A stretch of DNA of 5,310 nucleotides. Source: Alphaproteobacteria bacterium. GTDB lineage: Bacteria; Pseudomonadota; Alphaproteobacteria; SMXP01. The translations under genes and the position numbers were made by a program. The number at the start of each line of letters is the position of its first letter. Position 1 is the first letter of the stretch. This document shows, piece by piece, positions 4,196 through 5,310 of this stretch. The stretch covers positions 1 through 5,310 of the forward strand of contig JANQLI010000136.1 in assembly GCA_028280675.1 (NCBI GenBank). The letters are read 5' to 3'. Under the pieces are notes generated by a model that saw nothing but the letters and a program-made list of their open reading frames with translations, was not told the DNA's origin and did no database searches.

Positions 4196-5073
4196 CCCTT
4201 GTCACCGAACTTCTCGCCATTGTCGCCCCTGTCTTTTTGATTGCGGGCCTTGGCTTTCTATGGGGAAAGCGCGGCGAAAAATTTGATACGGAATTTATCA
4301 CGCGTCTCATCGGTTACATTGGTGCGCCCTGTTTAACCTTTGCCGCTCTCGCCCAAACAACGGTCAGCCCGGCGGCGCTCGGGCAAACGGCTGGGATCAT
4401 GGTGTTATGCGTATTGGCCTTTACGCTTGTCGGCGCACTTATTCTTTGGGCGTTGAAACGCCCGCAAAGCGTTCACCTTCCCACACTGCTGAACCCAAAC
4501 ACCGGCAATATGGGGTTGCCGATTTGTCTTTATGCGTTTGGCGAGCAGGGCTTGGCGTTAGGGGTGGCGGTGTTCGCCACCATGAATGTGGTGGTCTTTA
4601 CGCTCAACGTTGGTATTGCGTCTGGGTCCGCCAGTTTATCGGCGCTGCTGAAGCAGCCTGTCATCTATTCTGCGCTCCTAGGAACGCTGATCATCGTCAC
4701 CGACGTTCCAACGCCGCAATGGATTGTCAATACGACCGAGTTGATCGGCGGTGTGACAATCCCTCTCATGCTGTTATCGCTGGGGATTAGTATGGCGCAA
4801 GTGCGCATCGCGCATTTACCGCAAAGTGTGTTGATGGCGTCCTTGCGTATTGGTTTGGGTTTCACCTTGTCGTGGGTGATTACCGGCTTGTTTGCGTTAG
4901 ACCCGCTGGTGCGGTCTGTCATTATTTTGCAATCCAGCATGCCATCTGCGGTGTTTGCATATCTCTTTGCGCAGATATATGACCGCCGCCCCGCCGAGGT
5001 GGCGAGCACAATCTTGGTCTCGACAATAATGTCGATCGTCACAATTCCGCTTGTGCTCTGGGTGCTGCTTTAA
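4192..5073 (+). CDS. AEC family transporter (auxin efflux carrier-like permease)
   Basis: This is a 293-residue inner-membrane protein with about ten hydrophobic segments, starting near residues 7-25, 38, 66, 95, 117, 153, 183, 210, 238 and 270. Two halves of five segments are the family fold. Motifs seen are PNTGNMGLP (102-110) in the broken helix of the first half, GGVTIPLMLLSLG (186-198), and QSSMPSAV (247-254) in the second half. Members export or exchange organic anions such as malate, malonate and other carboxylates; the substrate here is unknown. Its ATG overlaps the folA stop (ATGA), and no Shine-Dalgarno is visible, so it is likely made by translational coupling. The stop codon is shared, as palindromic TTAA, with the convergent ATPase gene. 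The operon position hints at a folate- or pyrimidine-related anion, but that is a guess. Confidence 0.88.
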   Translation: MTLVTELLAIVAPVFLIAGLGFLWGKRGEKFDTEFITRLIGYIGAPCLTFAALAQTTVSPAALGQTAGIMVLCVLAFTLVGALILWALKRPQSVHLPTLLNPNTGNMGLPICLYAFGEQGLALGVAVFATMNVVVFTLNVGIASGSASLSALLKQPVIYSALLGTLIIVTDVPTPQWIVNTTELIGGVTIPLMLLSLGISMAQVRIAHLPQSVLMASLRIGLGFTLSWVITGLFALDPLVRSVIILQSSMPSAVFAYLFAQIYDRRPAEVASTILVSTIMSIVTIPLVLWVLL

Positions 5074-5310
5074 CTTAACGCCCGCGCGACGTGATCCGCG
5101 ATGGATTGAAACCCTTTGGCTTCAGCGCTGTGCGGCGCCGTTGCAAGTATGGGCGTTCCGGCGTCCGATGTTTCACGGATGCTCATATGCAGCGGAATGT
5201 CACCAAGAAAAGCGCAGCCCAATTCATCGGCTAAGCGTTTCGCGCCGCCTTGGCCAAAGATGTAGGATTTTTCTCCTGATTCAGGACTGATGAAGTAACT
5301 CATATTCTCC
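5070..5310 (-). CDS. Mrp/ApbC-type P-loop ATPase, Fe-S cluster carrier, C-terminal part
   Basis: Only the last 80 codons are inside the window; the gene continues past base 5310. The visible part reads ENMSYF at its start, then IFGQGGAKRLADELG, CAFLGDIPLHMSIRETSDAGTP and a C-terminal helix ending IADHVARALS. This is the C-terminal end of Mrp/ApbC/NBP35 proteins, which bind ATP and carry Fe-S clusters to target enzymes in the cytoplasm. The ATP-binding P-loop is off the window. Where many members have CxxC after MSYF, this protein has Ser-Pro-Glu-Ser, so both cluster-ligand cysteines are missing; the only cysteine seen (in GCAFLG) is at a different place. ENM is in frame with the rest, so the Met of MSYF is internal and not a start. 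The gene converges on the transporter gene with a 4-base overlap. Confidence 0.9.
   Translation of the reverse strand, partial: ENMSYFISPESGEKSYIFGQGGAKRLADELGCAFLGDIPLHMSIRETSDAGTPILATAPHSAEAKGFQSIADHVARALS

Overview
The window suggests an alphaproteobacterium. The strongest evidence is a circularly permuted (two-piece) tmRNA gene on the minus strand, an arrangement best known from Alphaproteobacteria. A thyA-folA pair and an Mrp/ApbC gene with alphaproteobacterial-looking sequence agree with this. The PEP-CTERM protein at the left points to a Gram-negative, exopolysaccharide-making lineage. No species can be named from the sequence alone.

Layout, left to right. Bases 1-222 are non-coding with nothing I can name. 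A secreted PEP-CTERM protein (223-852, +) faces the tmRNA gene ssrA (about 859-1188, -). The tmRNA holds, in transcript order, the acceptor piece with T-arm and encoded CCA, a 38-nt intervening hairpin segment, and the coding piece with the tag ANDNYEGEVALAA followed by a stop. A divergent AT-rich promoter region (1189-1349) leads into a RelE/HigB-type toxin (1350-1688), its HigA-like antitoxin (1690-2007) and a small PD-(D/E)XK nuclease-like protein (2089-2544). This three-gene patch looks like an acquired island: the nuclease gene is visibly AT-richer than thyA, and the patch ends against decayed genes.

Bases 2579-2807 hold the remains of an older minus-strand operon. These are the frameshifted C-terminal tail of a rhodanese-type sulfurtransferase and, joined to it by an ATGA overlap, the first 26 codons of another gene. 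After a short leader comes a compact plus-strand operon: thyA (2900-3694), folA (3704-4195) and an AEC-family transporter (4192-5073). Their junctions are tight: a Shine-Dalgarno overlapping the thyA stop, then a 4-nt ATGA overlap. The window closes with the 3' end of an Mrp/ApbC-type P-loop ATPase on the minus strand, which shares a palindromic TTAA double stop with the transporter gene.

How the genes work together: ThyA makes dTMP and turns methylene-tetrahydrofolate into dihydrofolate, which FolA reduces back to tetrahydrofolate. The transporter is co-expressed with them, but its substrate is unknown. The tmRNA rescues stalled ribosomes. It lies back to back with a toxin-antitoxin pair whose toxin superfamily includes ribosome-dependent mRNA nucleases, which is suggestive but not proof of a functional link.
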